From contig CM042689.1 in assembly GCA_023614405.1 (NCBI GenBank), positions 307,683,132 to 307,747,131 on the forward strand: a stretch of DNA of 64,000 bases, read 5' to 3'. The notes under the pieces were generated by a model, which saw only the letters and a program-made list of their open reading frames with translations, did no database searches and was not told the origin of the DNA. Made by a program: the position numbers and the translations under genes. This document shows positions 11,345 to 23,000 of this stretch, one piece after another; within the stretch, counting starts at the first letter, position 1; each line of letters opens with the position of its first letter. This DNA is from Avena insularis (taxonomy: Eukaryota > Streptophyta > Magnoliopsida > Poales > Poaceae).

Positions 11345-12271
11345 TTATTCTGCAGCTCTGTTTGAGTTACAAATATGAGCAACCGAACCAAGATCAAATA
11401 CCCGAGCACTACTACTAGTACTATTGAGATAAACATCAATAACATGTATATCAGATATACCTTTCTTCTTGATGTTGCCGTTCTTCAAATCCGCCAAGTA
11501 CTTTGGGCAATTCCGCTTCCAGTGACCTTCTCCTTTGCAGTAAAAGCACTCAACATCAGGCTTGGGTCCAGCCTTGGTCCTCTTCGTCGGCGTGGTAACT
11601 TTCTTACCACCCTTCTTGAAGTGTCCCTTTTGCTTAGACTTGCCTTTCTTGAATTTGGTGGTCTTATTGACCATCAACACTTGGTGCTCTTTCTTGATCT
11701 CCACTTCTGGATTTTAACATAGCAAATAGTTACGCAACTCTTTGTTCATGTTACGCATGTTGTAGTTCATCACAAAGTTCTTGTAACTTGGTGGTAGTGA
11801 TTGGAGGATGGTAAACTCCCAAAGTATTAGGAATCACTATACCCAAACTTTGAAGTTTATTTGCGTGCCCGGACATCTTAAGCACATGCTCACCGACGGA
11901 GCTACCCTCTTCCATCTTGCGGTTAAAGAACTTTTGAAGCTTCATAACTTTCAATTGCATGAGTCTCAAAGATTAATTTGAGATCCTCGACAATATCATA
12001 TGGATCGACTCTTCAAATCTTTTACGAGCTCGATTCTAAACCATACAAGATAGCACACTGAACTATGGAGTACTGATTCTTCCGCGAGGTAAACATTCTT
12101 TACTTCATCGGTAGCATCACCGCAGTGGGTCACCTAGCGGTGCATCCAGACATAGGTCAAATTACCAGGTGAGGACAATCCTCAAATTGCGGAACCAATC
12201 CGCCAAGTTGCTTCCATTGTTTTTAACTTTTCTTTCTCTAGCGCATTAAAATTGATGGTAGGGGCTGCCAT
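11345..12271 (-). pseudogene. Copia gag and protease start, frameshifted
   Basis: A start codon at 12271 gives MAAPTINFNALEKEKLK, the normal gag start of this family, but a missing base in an A run then shifts the frame. Further pieces are at 11969-11751 and 11704-11345. The last contains the zinc knuckle CFYCKGEGHWKRNC (C-x2-C-x4-H-x4-C) and the protease start ARVFDLGSVAHIC, where the usual DTGS is DLGS. The gag would coat RNA in the particle. The loss of threonine at the protease site would inactivate it even if the frame were whole. Confidence 0.88.
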
Positions 12272-13446
12272 TGATCTACAACATATTTGCAATAGTTTAG
12301 ACTAAGTTTATGACAAATTGAGTTCAAATTAATTAATGAAATTAAACTAGGTGAACTCCCTCAAAACAACATCCCTCACATTGTTTTAGTGATCACACGA
12401 ACCAAATCCACTACATCAACACCGATCATCACGAGAGTTGATATAGTTTCAATGGCGAACAATCATCATGTTCATCATATCTACTATATGATTCATGCTT
12501 TGCCTTTCGGCGATCCGTGTTCCCGAGGCCATGTACGTACATGCTAGGCTCGTCAAGATCAACCTTAGCTTCCGCATAAGCAAATCTGGCTTGCTTACGT
12601 TGTATTCACCAGCGGAATCAAAGACACCCGATCATCACGTGGTGCTTGAGCAGCAAGCTTTGTAGCAGTGCATACTAAGGGTGAACACTTTAGAACTTGA
12701 AATTTATGTGTATGAGGATCATCTTATAATGCTACCGTCGCCTACTAAGCAATACAAGATGCATAAAGGATTAACATCACATGCAATTCATAATATGTGA
12801 TATGATATGGCCTTTCTTCTTTGTGCTTCCGATCTCCATCTTCAAGCACGAACATGATCTCCATCATCACCGCATAGCATCAAGGTCAATGGCGCTTCTT
12901 CATGGTTGTCGATCCACCAGCTTCAACTATTACAACTATTTTGAATAGACACGAGGTCTTAACAGAATTTAAAGACAACCATATGGCTCCGCGGTTGCCA
13001 ACTTACAATAAGGAACATTGCATACATCAAATATAATCACAATCATGGCCATATCACATCATTGCACACCTGCAAAACAAAGTTAGGCGCTTCTACTTTC
13101 TTTGCATATTTTACGTGGCTTGGGGCTTTCAATAAGTGTCGTTCTAACTTACGAACAAGAACCACAACATTGATACTAGCATTGTTGATCACCCGTTGTA
13201 AATTGGATCTTTACTATGCTAGGAGAAAGCAGGCACCATAAAGCCACTTATGCAAAACGAGTTGCATGTCAAGCGTGGAGCAAGTCTCATGAACGATGTC
13301 ATGTAAGGTTAGCCGGGCGCTTCATCCCAACATACCGCAAGATGCAAAGTACACAAAAAGCAATCTACAATAAAAGCATCAACGCCCACAATGACCATTG
13401 TGTTCTACTCGTGCAGATCTACATATAGACACGGCTCGATACCCTT
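12272..13446 (-). other. Copia untranslated leader with primer binding site
   Basis: Between the 5' LTR and gag there is no coding motif. Next to the LTR (13446-13431) the minus strand reads AAGGGTATCGAGCC, a slightly altered form of the initiator-tRNA-Met primer site TGGTATCAGAGC with a deleted base. Confidence 0.65.
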
Positions 13447-15345
13447 TGTAGGGGTTCGTAGCATGGAAAACAAAAATTTCTATCGCATACAAACAAACAA
13501 GCCAAGATCTATCTACTAGATTGTAGCAGCAGTCGATGGAATAACTCACCCTCGAAGATTCCAAAGTGTTTAACGAGAGCAGATTCTCGTGGGTGATGTA
13601 GTCGTACTCTTTCCGATCTCAAGATCGCGTGACGATCCTTCCGGCAGCGTTCCATAGCGCTCCCATGATCGGTCACTGCGTTCGGTTTTCGGCGAAGACC
13701 TTCCTCTCCCTTGTTCCGAGGGCAGCGGAGGTTGTAGCACTCTCCTCGCGATTCCGGCTGACAACGTGGTCTGGGAGGTAGAGGAAATCCCATGAGGCTT
13801 CGCCTTAAGCCGGTGCGAGTATGGTGGAGCTTATGAGAGAGGCTATTAGTGGTCTAGTAATTAGACACACCAATTAGAAGGCTCTAAACCAATGGCTAAA
13901 GCAATTAGAAGCTCTAAACCGAAATAGCTCTAAACCGGGGTCTAGATCTAGGGTTTAGTTTAGAGGATAGGAAACTTGTGTGTCTAGGAGGGGAGCCCTG
14001 CCCCTCCTTATATCGGAGGGAGGGTTGGGCGGACAAGGGGAGGAATTCCGCCCCAACTCGGCCTAGGGAGGTGGGCCGGCCAAGGGGAGGAACCCTCCTC
14101 CAACTCGGCCTCCACCTCTCCTCCTCTTTTCCCACTTCCCAAAACTGCCGTTTGACTTTCAAACTAGCCGTTTGACTTTTCAATTTAGGATTTAAATAAA
14201 TCCTTTATTTGGGACAGCAAGAATACTTAGTACATGATGCAATCATTCCAATATGTAATGACACACTCATGTACCCTTCCCCTCCGAGTGCCGGACATTC
14301 GGGACCTTCTAGAATGTTCCGATGAAAACACCGGAACCATTCCCCAACTCGAAGCGTGACTTTCCTTATATGAATCTTATTCTCCGGACCATTCCGGATC
14401 TCCTCGTGATATCCGGATCCCATCCGAGACTCGAACAACATTCGGTCTCTTTCTCATAATACCATAACTACTCAAACAACGTCGAATCCTTAAGTGTGTC
14501 TCCCTACGGTTCGTGAATTATGCGGACATGATCGAGACACTTCTCCGAACAATAACCAATAGAGGAATCTGGAAATTCATATGGCTCCACATATTTCTCG
14601 ATTACTTTGCGATCGAATGAACCACTTACATACGATACCAATTTCCCTTTGTCTCACGATATGTTACTTATCCGAGGTTATGATCGTCGGTATCTCGCAT
14701 ACCTAGTTCATCCTCGTTCTTGATAAGTACTCTTTTCTCGTTCCGTGATATGTGATCCCTTGTGACCAAGTCACATGCTTGCAAGCTAATTGGATGACAT
14801 TTCACGAGAGGGCCCAGAGAATATCTATCCGTCATGTGGATGGACAAATCCACTCTTGATCCATGTGTTTCAACCAATACTTTCCAAACACTCAATGCCA
14901 CCTTTATAGCCACCCTGTTACGGTGTGGTGTTTGATGACATCAAAGCATCCATCCAGTAAAGGTGATATGCATGATCTCATGGTCGAAGGAATTAGGTTA
15001 CTATGTATCAGAAAGCATATAGCAATTGAACTATTGAAATGACTTGATCTTTATGCTACGCTTATCTATAGGAGTATGTCCACCATATCATTCTCCTAAC
15101 GATATGATCTTGTTGTTGATAACATCTCAATGTTCATGATAGGGAAACCACAATCATCAATCAACCAACAAGCTAGTGAAGTATAGAGGCTATACTAGGG
15201 ACTTCAAATTAAGTTTACAAATCACACAAGTATTAATGGTTTCCTTGTTAATACTATTATAGCATGAATGTAAACATTTATCATAAACACAAAGATATAT
15301 AATAATAACTATATTTATTATTGCCTCTAGGGCATATCTCCAACA
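13447..15345 (-). repeat. Copia LTR (5' LTR in element orientation)
   Basis: 1899 bp, a copy of 6434-8345. It adjoins the primer binding site. Between about 14290 and 14860 it lacks single bases at many positions compared with the other LTR, mostly one C of CC or CCG. Confidence 0.95.
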
Positions 15346-15350
15346 CCTTC

Positions 15351-15877
15351 GCCTCGAACCACCATCCTTGTACCAGAGAACCAAAACTCCCGAGCACCAG
15401 CGCTGGAGAGCTCAACGCCGGCCACCAAGCTCCTGCAGAAGCTTATGGATCCCCGGCCAGAGTCGGAGGGAACTCTGCCGCGACGGCGATGGATCCAAAG
15501 CGCAAAAGGCCATGGTTTGGACAACGAAACCGTCTTGCCGGCCAAACCCAGCCAGACCACCTCAAGATCCGCGAGCGGCGACGACCGGGAAGGCCTCACA
15601 GGACCCGGATCCGAGAGGAATTTATTCGACGGCGCGGTCAACCTCACCGAAGCGCGGTGACGAACGCCCGAAATCCTAGCTACGCATCCTAGTCCTAGTC
15701 TACAGCTATACACAGCCGGGCGCCAGATCTGTTGACCTCCCTTCCACCAGAGAGCCCGAGGCCCTCGGGAAAGAGGAGTCGCCGGAGCCGACGCCGGCAG
15801 AGAGATCGCCTCCCTTTTCGCCTCCTCTGGCACTGTAGAAGGGGAGAGAGGGGAACGAAAAGTACTGATTAGGTTCA
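15351..15877 (-). mobile_element. Non-LTR retroelement, 5' part
   Basis: Continuation of the segment 6019-6433 beyond the Copia insertion. It is GC-rich and ends against the 14-bp target duplication copy at 15878-15891. The open frames here (for example 15327-15878 minus) show no known domain, so the coding potential is unproven. Confidence 0.65.
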
Positions 15878-15891
15878 ATACTATCCATACT

Positions 15892-16140
15892 ACTTCATAC
15901 TTGGGGAGTAGTAAAAGATACCCTAAAAAAGACCAACTTTAGGAGAATTGGAATAATCCGCTTCGATCACATAAATACACTAGCGAATACGAGAGAAGTA
16001 AATAAGACATAAAAGGGATGATATAAAAAAAACCAAATTAACAGTGTGACAACTATCAACGACCGCCACCCCTGCCACACAGTGCCATAACGCACTGTGG
16101 ACGGCGCGATGAAGCGCCCATGTCCACTAACTATAATTGT
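15892..16140. other. Intergenic sequence upstream of the first receptor gene
   Basis: No gene or repeat end recognised. The conserved promoter block begins just after it. Confidence 0.5.
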
Positions 16141-16147
16141 ATTTTAG

Positions 16148-16240
16148 AATTATGGAACCGGAACGAAGAAAGGCCGTCGAATGGATTAGCTGCATCGTTG
16201 ACTCGTGGTCGTATGGCACGAAATTTCCACACGCAGGAAT
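16148..16240 (+). promoter_or_regulatory. Conserved upstream block of type I LRK10L genes
   Basis: The block runs from GAACCGGAACGAAGAAAGG to ACTCGTGGTCGTATGGCACG and AAATTTCCACA, about 100 bp before the start codon. Close copies stand before the genes at 29171, 39895 and 43685. Conservation among paralogs that differ elsewhere suggests promoter or 5'-leader function. No experimental support is available. Confidence 0.55.
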
Positions 16241-16337
16241 CCTCCCAGCACTAGAGTGCCTGCTTATAGTAAGCTCCCTCGCTCGTCTGCCATGGCACTT
16301 CTTCCTCATCCCTGAATCCTGACCATAGTCCCATACC

Positions 16338-17049
16338 ATGCATCGTGTGCTCCTCTCGGTCCTTTTCCTCCTCTTCGCCGCAGCCGACGCCTCCACCGCT
16401 TCATGCAGCAACGCCAGCTGCGGCGAGCATGCCATCACCTACCCGTTCTGGCTCGAGAACACAGGCCCCAGCTGCGGCTACCCTGGCCTCGGCATCTCCT
16501 GCCAGGAGAACACCTCGATCCTCGGCGTCCAGTTCCACCAGTACAGGGTCCTGCGCATCGACTACGCCAATCACACCGTCTCCCTCGCCGATGTCGACGC
16601 GTGGAACACGACCTGCCCGCGGCTCACCTTCAACCTCTCCGTCGACCCCAACTCATGGCTGCAGCTCACGCCTTCCAACTCCAACCTCACCTTCCTCTAC
16701 AGCTGCAAGGCCAACGTATCCCGGCCCTCCGCCGTGAGACTCGCCGGCTGCCCGGAACCGAACACGGCTTGGTACGTGCTCCGAGATGATGGGGTCACTA
16801 CAGCCAAATCTCCCGGGTATGCATGCGACGAGGCGGTGGTGACGCCGGTGCTGAGTCTGCATCGTCTTGCCAACCCGTCGCTTGCTGAGGTGCTGAGCGA
16901 TGGGTTTGAGATGCGTTACGACGCCAAATCCGAGCAGTGCGGCGCGTGTGAGCAATCCGGCGGACGGTGCCGATACGGACGCATCGAGGAGCACAGCGGG
17001 ACGGAGTTCGATTGTCTCTGCGACGATGGCGCTAACGAGCGCCAGTGCG
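16338..17049 (+). other. Gene A exon 1: signal peptide and ectodomain
   Basis: The frame runs unbroken from ATG at 16338 to the donor GCG-GTATGT; reading into the intron it ends after two residues. Several N-x-S/T sites (NASC, NHTV, NTTC, NLSV, NLTF) fit a glycosylated extracellular domain. It is highly similar to the exon at 29171, which has the same length of 712 nt. Confidence 0.92.
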
Positions 17050-20000
17050 GTATGTAATTTGCTCCTATTCTCCTCCGCTACTAGTATTGCCATTCGATCT
17101 GGCGCAATTCCTTGGGCCCGCTTGGTGAGTCGCAAGTTCAAGTCTGACGTGCTGGTAGAGACAGTGGTAGTCTGCGTTGATCTGTGGACTGAATCTACAG
17201 CCAAGTATACGGCCGATACGTGTGTATCTTCTTAGACACACGAATCTAGCAGATAAAGTTAAGGAAGAGAAAACATGGGGCTGGTATATTCAACGTACTT
17301 CCTCAGTTTTAAAATAGATGTCGAAAATTTGTCAAAATTTGGATGTATATATATCCTAAATAATTTCTAGATTTATCCAAATTTTAATAAAGCTGTGACA
17401 TATATTTTGAGAACGGAGGGAGTAGAAAACAGTATAGATGTCAAACTTCGCGTTCAAACTATCATGACCAAGTCAGACGAGCTATGAGTTATATTTAATT
17501 TCGTTCTGTCACTTTCATATTGCTACAAGTACAATTTCTAACTGGCATACAAACTTAGTGACCTAGCAAGTACTATGAACTCAGGTTGAGGAACACAAGT
17601 TAGGAGGTTAAACATATCTGAAAACTGGGGTCAGTGACCTGTGTTATAAAATCAGGGCACCAATGCCCCAGGCAAGATTTCCTTTGAAGCTACCTCTGTT
17701 CTACATTATAGGTCGTTTTGAAAGGATAAACTGGCCTTCTAACACGTCTTATAATTTAAAACTATTTAAAGCTCAAATCATATACGTGTCTACACCTATT
17801 GCATACAATGCAACCAATATACAAATATGACAACTTACTCGGTTATTACGAGCATCTCCCCTAAACCTACCCCTAATCCTAAAACAAGCAAAATACATGC
17901 TAACCGAGTACCTAAAGGGGCCTTACTGCATTTTCCCATTTATTTCTTATTTTTTCTTGCTCCTTATCAAAACATGGAGTTGCGGAACAATTTCTATATA
18001 CAAACTAGCACTAGTTTGCTAGTGAATCATGTAGACATGAGAATCATGTATTTCGTATTCTGGATAGAGTTGTCCGATAAATCTGAACTATCTAGTGAAT
18101 CTGAACTGTTCTAGTAAATATGTATCTAAGTTGTATGTATCCCGCAAATATGTGAACCTAGTAGTTTGTTTCTGAACCTAGTACTAGTTGTCGGATGAAT
18201 CTGAACTATATGATCTGCCTACAAACCTAGAATAATCTTTGTGAAAGATCGAGATACTCCGACTAGAGTGGGTGAATAGGAGTTAACGAAAACTTTTGCC
18301 AACTAAAACAATCTTGAAGTGGAAAGCTCGTTGCTGACAGATAGTTTCGCGTCAACGGATATGCGACGAGGCATTGACACAAAGTAGATTGTGCGATAAG
18401 TAATTAATGAAGAGATGTGTAGGAGATGGGTGATTGAAGCAGCATTGATGTTGCCAGAGACAAACAGTCTTAAGAGAGTGAGAGATGCGTCAACCGGCCG
18501 AGCAGATTCAATGGAGATAGAAATAAACACTGAATAGAGGGATAGGAACAAATACACTTGTTTGTTTCACCAGAGTTAGAGACGTTGACATTGGCTCTAC
18601 ATCTCTGTTTGGAGGGGCTACACACGTATGCTCCTAAGTTCAATCGACATGACCTAATGATAACCAAACCCCGTTCTCCATTGGCACAAGCGCTCCGCCC
18701 GATCATTATGACAAGATCTTCCATAGGTAATCTCTAGACCTCTCTGTGGCGACTCCACACCTTGGACGCTCGACGGTTATGACATCTAAATATATAGGAT
18801 ATGTTGAATCTCCAAGAGTATTAGGTTTTTTGCTTCTTGGCCGCAGCATGCTCGTGCTTGGTGATCAACCAAACCATGATAATATTCTTCTCTCCAAGGA
18901 TTGGATGTGTGAGAGAAGAAGGGATGAACCGCATGAATGGACTACATTATGCTCGGTTCCACCAACCTTGATCGATGGGGCTAAGGTTCTATTTATATGC
19001 GCAGTAGAGAATTAGCCATTGTATATAGTGTTCATAGCCGTTGTAAGGGAGCATAGCCCCAGTCTCTACATCAATTGATGTGTACAACCTTTTATTGCAT
19101 AGTTTCAGAGCTTAAATGTTACATCTCATGGGTCACACAGGGTGTACACAAAGATTAATGAGCGAAAACAAAAGTTAAAAGTACCAGCCATGCATCATGT
19201 AATCTCTTAGGGCATCTCCATCGGGCCGACCCATCCAGTCGTCCTAAACGGTCCATTTCTGTCTGTTTGGGTCAGGCCGCGGTCGATTTGCAGAGGGGGT
19301 CTGGCCTGTCCGGCCAGCCGCGCCCAGTGGCGTGACCCGCGCCATCGCTAGGCAAGGGATGCAAATCAGTTGAAAATGGCGTCATCGCTGGCCAAAGAAA
19401 CACAAATTTACTGGCAAATAACATGGCAGACATGCGCCATCGCCCTTTGGGCATCGCCAACAAGTGGCCACTGGTTCTGAAATTTACAAAAGGGGACATT
19501 TTCATACATAAATGTTCCTAAAATGACAGCTTCCCTGCCCAAAAAGTTGCATCCACCCTCGCCATTGCCCTTCAGGCATCGCGAGCCCTGATGGCCTGCT
19601 ACCTCTTCGCAACCCAAGCCCTGCGATCGGAGTCGGTGATGCTATCCAGGTCGGTGAGCATGATGGCGTTCTCCTTGGCCATGATCTTGGCTTCGGCCTC
19701 CTTGGCCTTGTCTTCGGCCTCCTTGGCCTTGTCTTCGGCCTCCTTGGCCTTCACTTCGGCCTCCAGCACCCTAGACTTAGCCTTGGCCTCCTTGCCATTG
19801 GCTTCGGCCTCTGTCGACTTCACCTTGGCCTCGATCTCCATTATCCTAGCCTTAACATTGGCCTCCTCCACCTTGATGGACCTCGTCTGCAGCTCGACAA
19901 AGGTCCTGGTGGCGGCCTCTTTTATTTTGCCGCCTCTCCTCCCTCTCGGTGATGGCCTCTTCCTTCTTCTCCAGGATCTTCTTCAAGGTCTCCTGGAATT

Positions 20001-23000
20001 CCAAGGAACCAGCCTGGCGGGCGAGGTCGGCCTTCGTGGCCTTGTGGCCACCAGGGCGACGGGCACGCCCGGAAGTCTCATCGCTTGCAGAGGTAACAAA
20101 GCCTTCGTCATTGTTGGCATCTAGGTCAACGACATCGCCCATCGAAGCACTGGCCTTGCCCCTCTTGTTGTTCGTTTCTCTCCAAAGGGCATAGCTAGTC
20201 TCCCATTTTTTGGTGTCCTTGAGCAACGCCCAACAATGGACCAACGAGAAGGCCTTGTTATCGTTCACCATCATGAAGTGCTCCATTGCTTTCATGATCT
20301 ACACACATGGATGCCAATAATGGGTCAACGCAAATGCAAGACATCGACAAAGAGAGGAAGAGGTTTTACCATGTCAACCGGCTGCAAGCTGACATGGTTA
20401 TACCCCACGGGTACAAAGCATTGGCATACCTAGTCTAGCCCAAGGGAGGCCCACGACAAGATACACGGACTGCGGAGATTTCGGGTGGCCCAAGCCCATG
20501 ACCTTTTCGGATCCTTAGAGAGCAAGACTAGAATAGATAGAATTTTGAATGGGACAAACCCTAATCTGTAATCGACTCGACCTACGCCCGGGACCTGCCT
20601 ATCTATATAAAGGCTAGGAGGGCACGGCGAGGAGGGCCTTCAACTCACCTCTTACGCACCTCACGCCAGATTGCATCTGCGTATCCCTGTAACCTTCGGT
20701 TCCGCCGTAATCAAGAGCAGACAAGCAGGAGTAGGGTTTTCCCTCCAGGGGCCTGAACCTGGGTAAACCTCATGTCCCCGTGTTGCTTGTCCGTTAACCG
20801 TTCCGCGATCTCCAGCATCCCCATCTTCTCCAAAACCCAAGTCCATAACAATGGGCATTGACGAGATCGAACCTCATCAATTGGCGCCGTCTGTGGGAAC
20901 TGGGGACGCTGATTGTGCGATCGTGACGATTCCATCTGGAGCGATCTACAACTCATCAGCAACGGAGAACCATCTCCTTTTTGGCACCTTCGACTTCACC
21001 GCCCACTCGCCAGCCACCATGAGAGATTTTGAGCCCGTAGGCGACATGCTCGAGATTCTGTTCGGGAGCTTCTACTTCCAGGTGGGGCAGACTGGAACCC
21101 TCCGCCTCCCAGAGCGGGTGCCGCCGCCATCCATCAGGCCCACTTCATGGGTCCCACCCATCGGCGTGTTACGCACGTCGATGCTGACAGATGAGTCATA
21201 CGACAACAACAGCTGCAACTCAGATCTGTGCGGACCTCCCTTAGATGAAGGAACCTACGGTTCCGGATTCTAAAGCTGCGGCAACAGCAATCTAGTCCAC
21301 AGACGCTACCAATGCACCGTGGTCATCCAGAACGAATCGGAGCTGCCAACAGGTTCGAGTGCAGCAAATCCACCGCCCAACCCAACCCTCAACCCGCAAG
21401 CCGGGAACATAGGAAACCCATCCCTCCACCCCAATGAGGGTGACGCTAACGCCTACTAGAAGATCAACCTCAACGAGGACGGATGGCGCCAGGCACGCGA
21501 AGCCGTGGCGGGCAACAAGATCTTACCTGTGAATGCTTCATGAGATCTGTTGATGGCATACCACCTCCTCCTTATCGGCGAGCATAACCGACAGGTAAAA
21601 CTGCAGGAGGAGCTCGAAAAACGCAAGCAGGAGGCTTCAGAGTCTAGCGTGCGGCGAGCTGCGCTCTCCACCGCTGGTGGCTGCAGTTCGCACAGCAACC
21701 ATGCCAACAAGCATCGCTCTCGCACAGAGCACATGGACCCCGTCACGTGACGCGATGTCACTAGGACCCTCAACACGTCCTTCATGGCGATGGACGCCAA
21801 CGACAACGTCATGCCGAAAACACCACAGGCTGCGATCATGGCAGCTACCACCTATCTCGCGTCCCATCCGCCTCCGGCGGATGACCCGAAGAGTGCCATG
21901 CACAAATCCGCGCTAGAAGGCCTCGGACTTGTCGGAGCTGCGCTTCGCAACGAAGCTCCCGCGGAGCCGACGAAGAAAGCTATTGTCCGGTTCAACCGCA
22001 GTAAAATCCTACTCCTTCATCCGAAGAAGATGAGCACGACCTGCCCTGACATCGTAGGACCCCGCGGCACCGCAGCAGCGACTACGACGCTCGAAACGAT
22101 CTCACCCAACGCAAGATCGACAAGGCACGCGCCAAGCGCGCGTGCTCGACCGAATCTGATGAAGAAGACGACGAAGAACTATGCGGAGCCAGATGCTTCA
22201 GCAGATCCGCTCGGCGAACGCGGATGCCAAAAAATTTCAAGATCCCTTCGGAAACTCCGAAGTTCGACGAGACGCAGGACCCAAAAGCCTGGCTCAGCGA
22301 CCACCTCTCATCCGTCAAGCTGCACGGTGGTAACAGGAACACCGCTCTACAATGCCTCCAGCTGCAGCTGACAGGCGCAACTCGAATCTGGCTTAGCAGC
22401 CTCTCCTCAGGTTCCATCCAAAGCTGGGAAGAGATACGTATAGTTTCATCCGAAACTTCAAGGGCACCAGCAAGAGGCTAGCTTCGATCGAGGAACTGCG
22501 GGCATGCACCCAATGAACGGGCGAGTCCATTCGCTCGTACATACTATGCTGGTCCAACATCAAGAACTCCGCCTCGCACATCTCCGAGGAAAGGACGATC
22601 GATGCCTTCAAGGACGGTGTCAAGCGCCCGGATTTCAAGGAAGAACTTGGGCGCGTCAAGCCCAAAATGCTCGACCACCTCATGGACATCGCCAACAGGA
22701 GGGCAGATGGCGAGGATTCCCTCCACCGAACGCATTCGGATGACGAGGACGACTATGGCCGGAGACGCGAACGTCGCAGCAAACAAAGATCACGTGTCTA
22801 CGACGATCACGATGGAGTCGACATGGTTGCGGCCAGCTACGCCGACCGATGCAACGATGGCAACCGCAACAGCGGATACTGCGGAGGCAACTTCCGCGAC
22901 AGAGGGCGACAAACGCAAACATGGAAACGTCACAACCGCGACGAAGATCCCTCGGCATACGACAAGCTGTCTGGTCCTTTCACCATCCACTTCTACATCG

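Larger units (their letters stand above)
6434..15345 (-). mobile_element. Complete BARE1/Angela-type Copia LTR retrotransposon
   Basis: Two long direct repeats (6434-8345, 1912 bp; 13447-15345, 1899 bp) begin TGTAGGGG and end CCAACA on the plus strand, so the element reads on the minus strand from TGTTGGAGATATGCC to CCCCTACA. The flanks CCTTC (6429-6433 and 15346-15350) are a perfect 5-bp target duplication. Domain order on the minus strand is gag, protease, integrase, reverse transcriptase, RNase H, the Copia order. The last roughly 490 bp of the LTRs appear identical, which suggests a recent insertion, yet the coding region has many frameshifts. It is inserted into the non-LTR element. Confidence 0.96.

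Noticed and set aside
15327..15878. 183-codon minus-strand frame as a host gene
   Set aside because: It crosses the border of the Copia LTR and lies in a retroposed element flanked by a target duplication; no known domain.
16345..16789. Alternative long frames overlapping the ectodomain exons (also 29107-29628, 41300-41569, 43873-44223)
   Set aside because: Shadows of the GC-rich real coding frame; the real frame has the signal peptide, conserved cysteines and splice donor.
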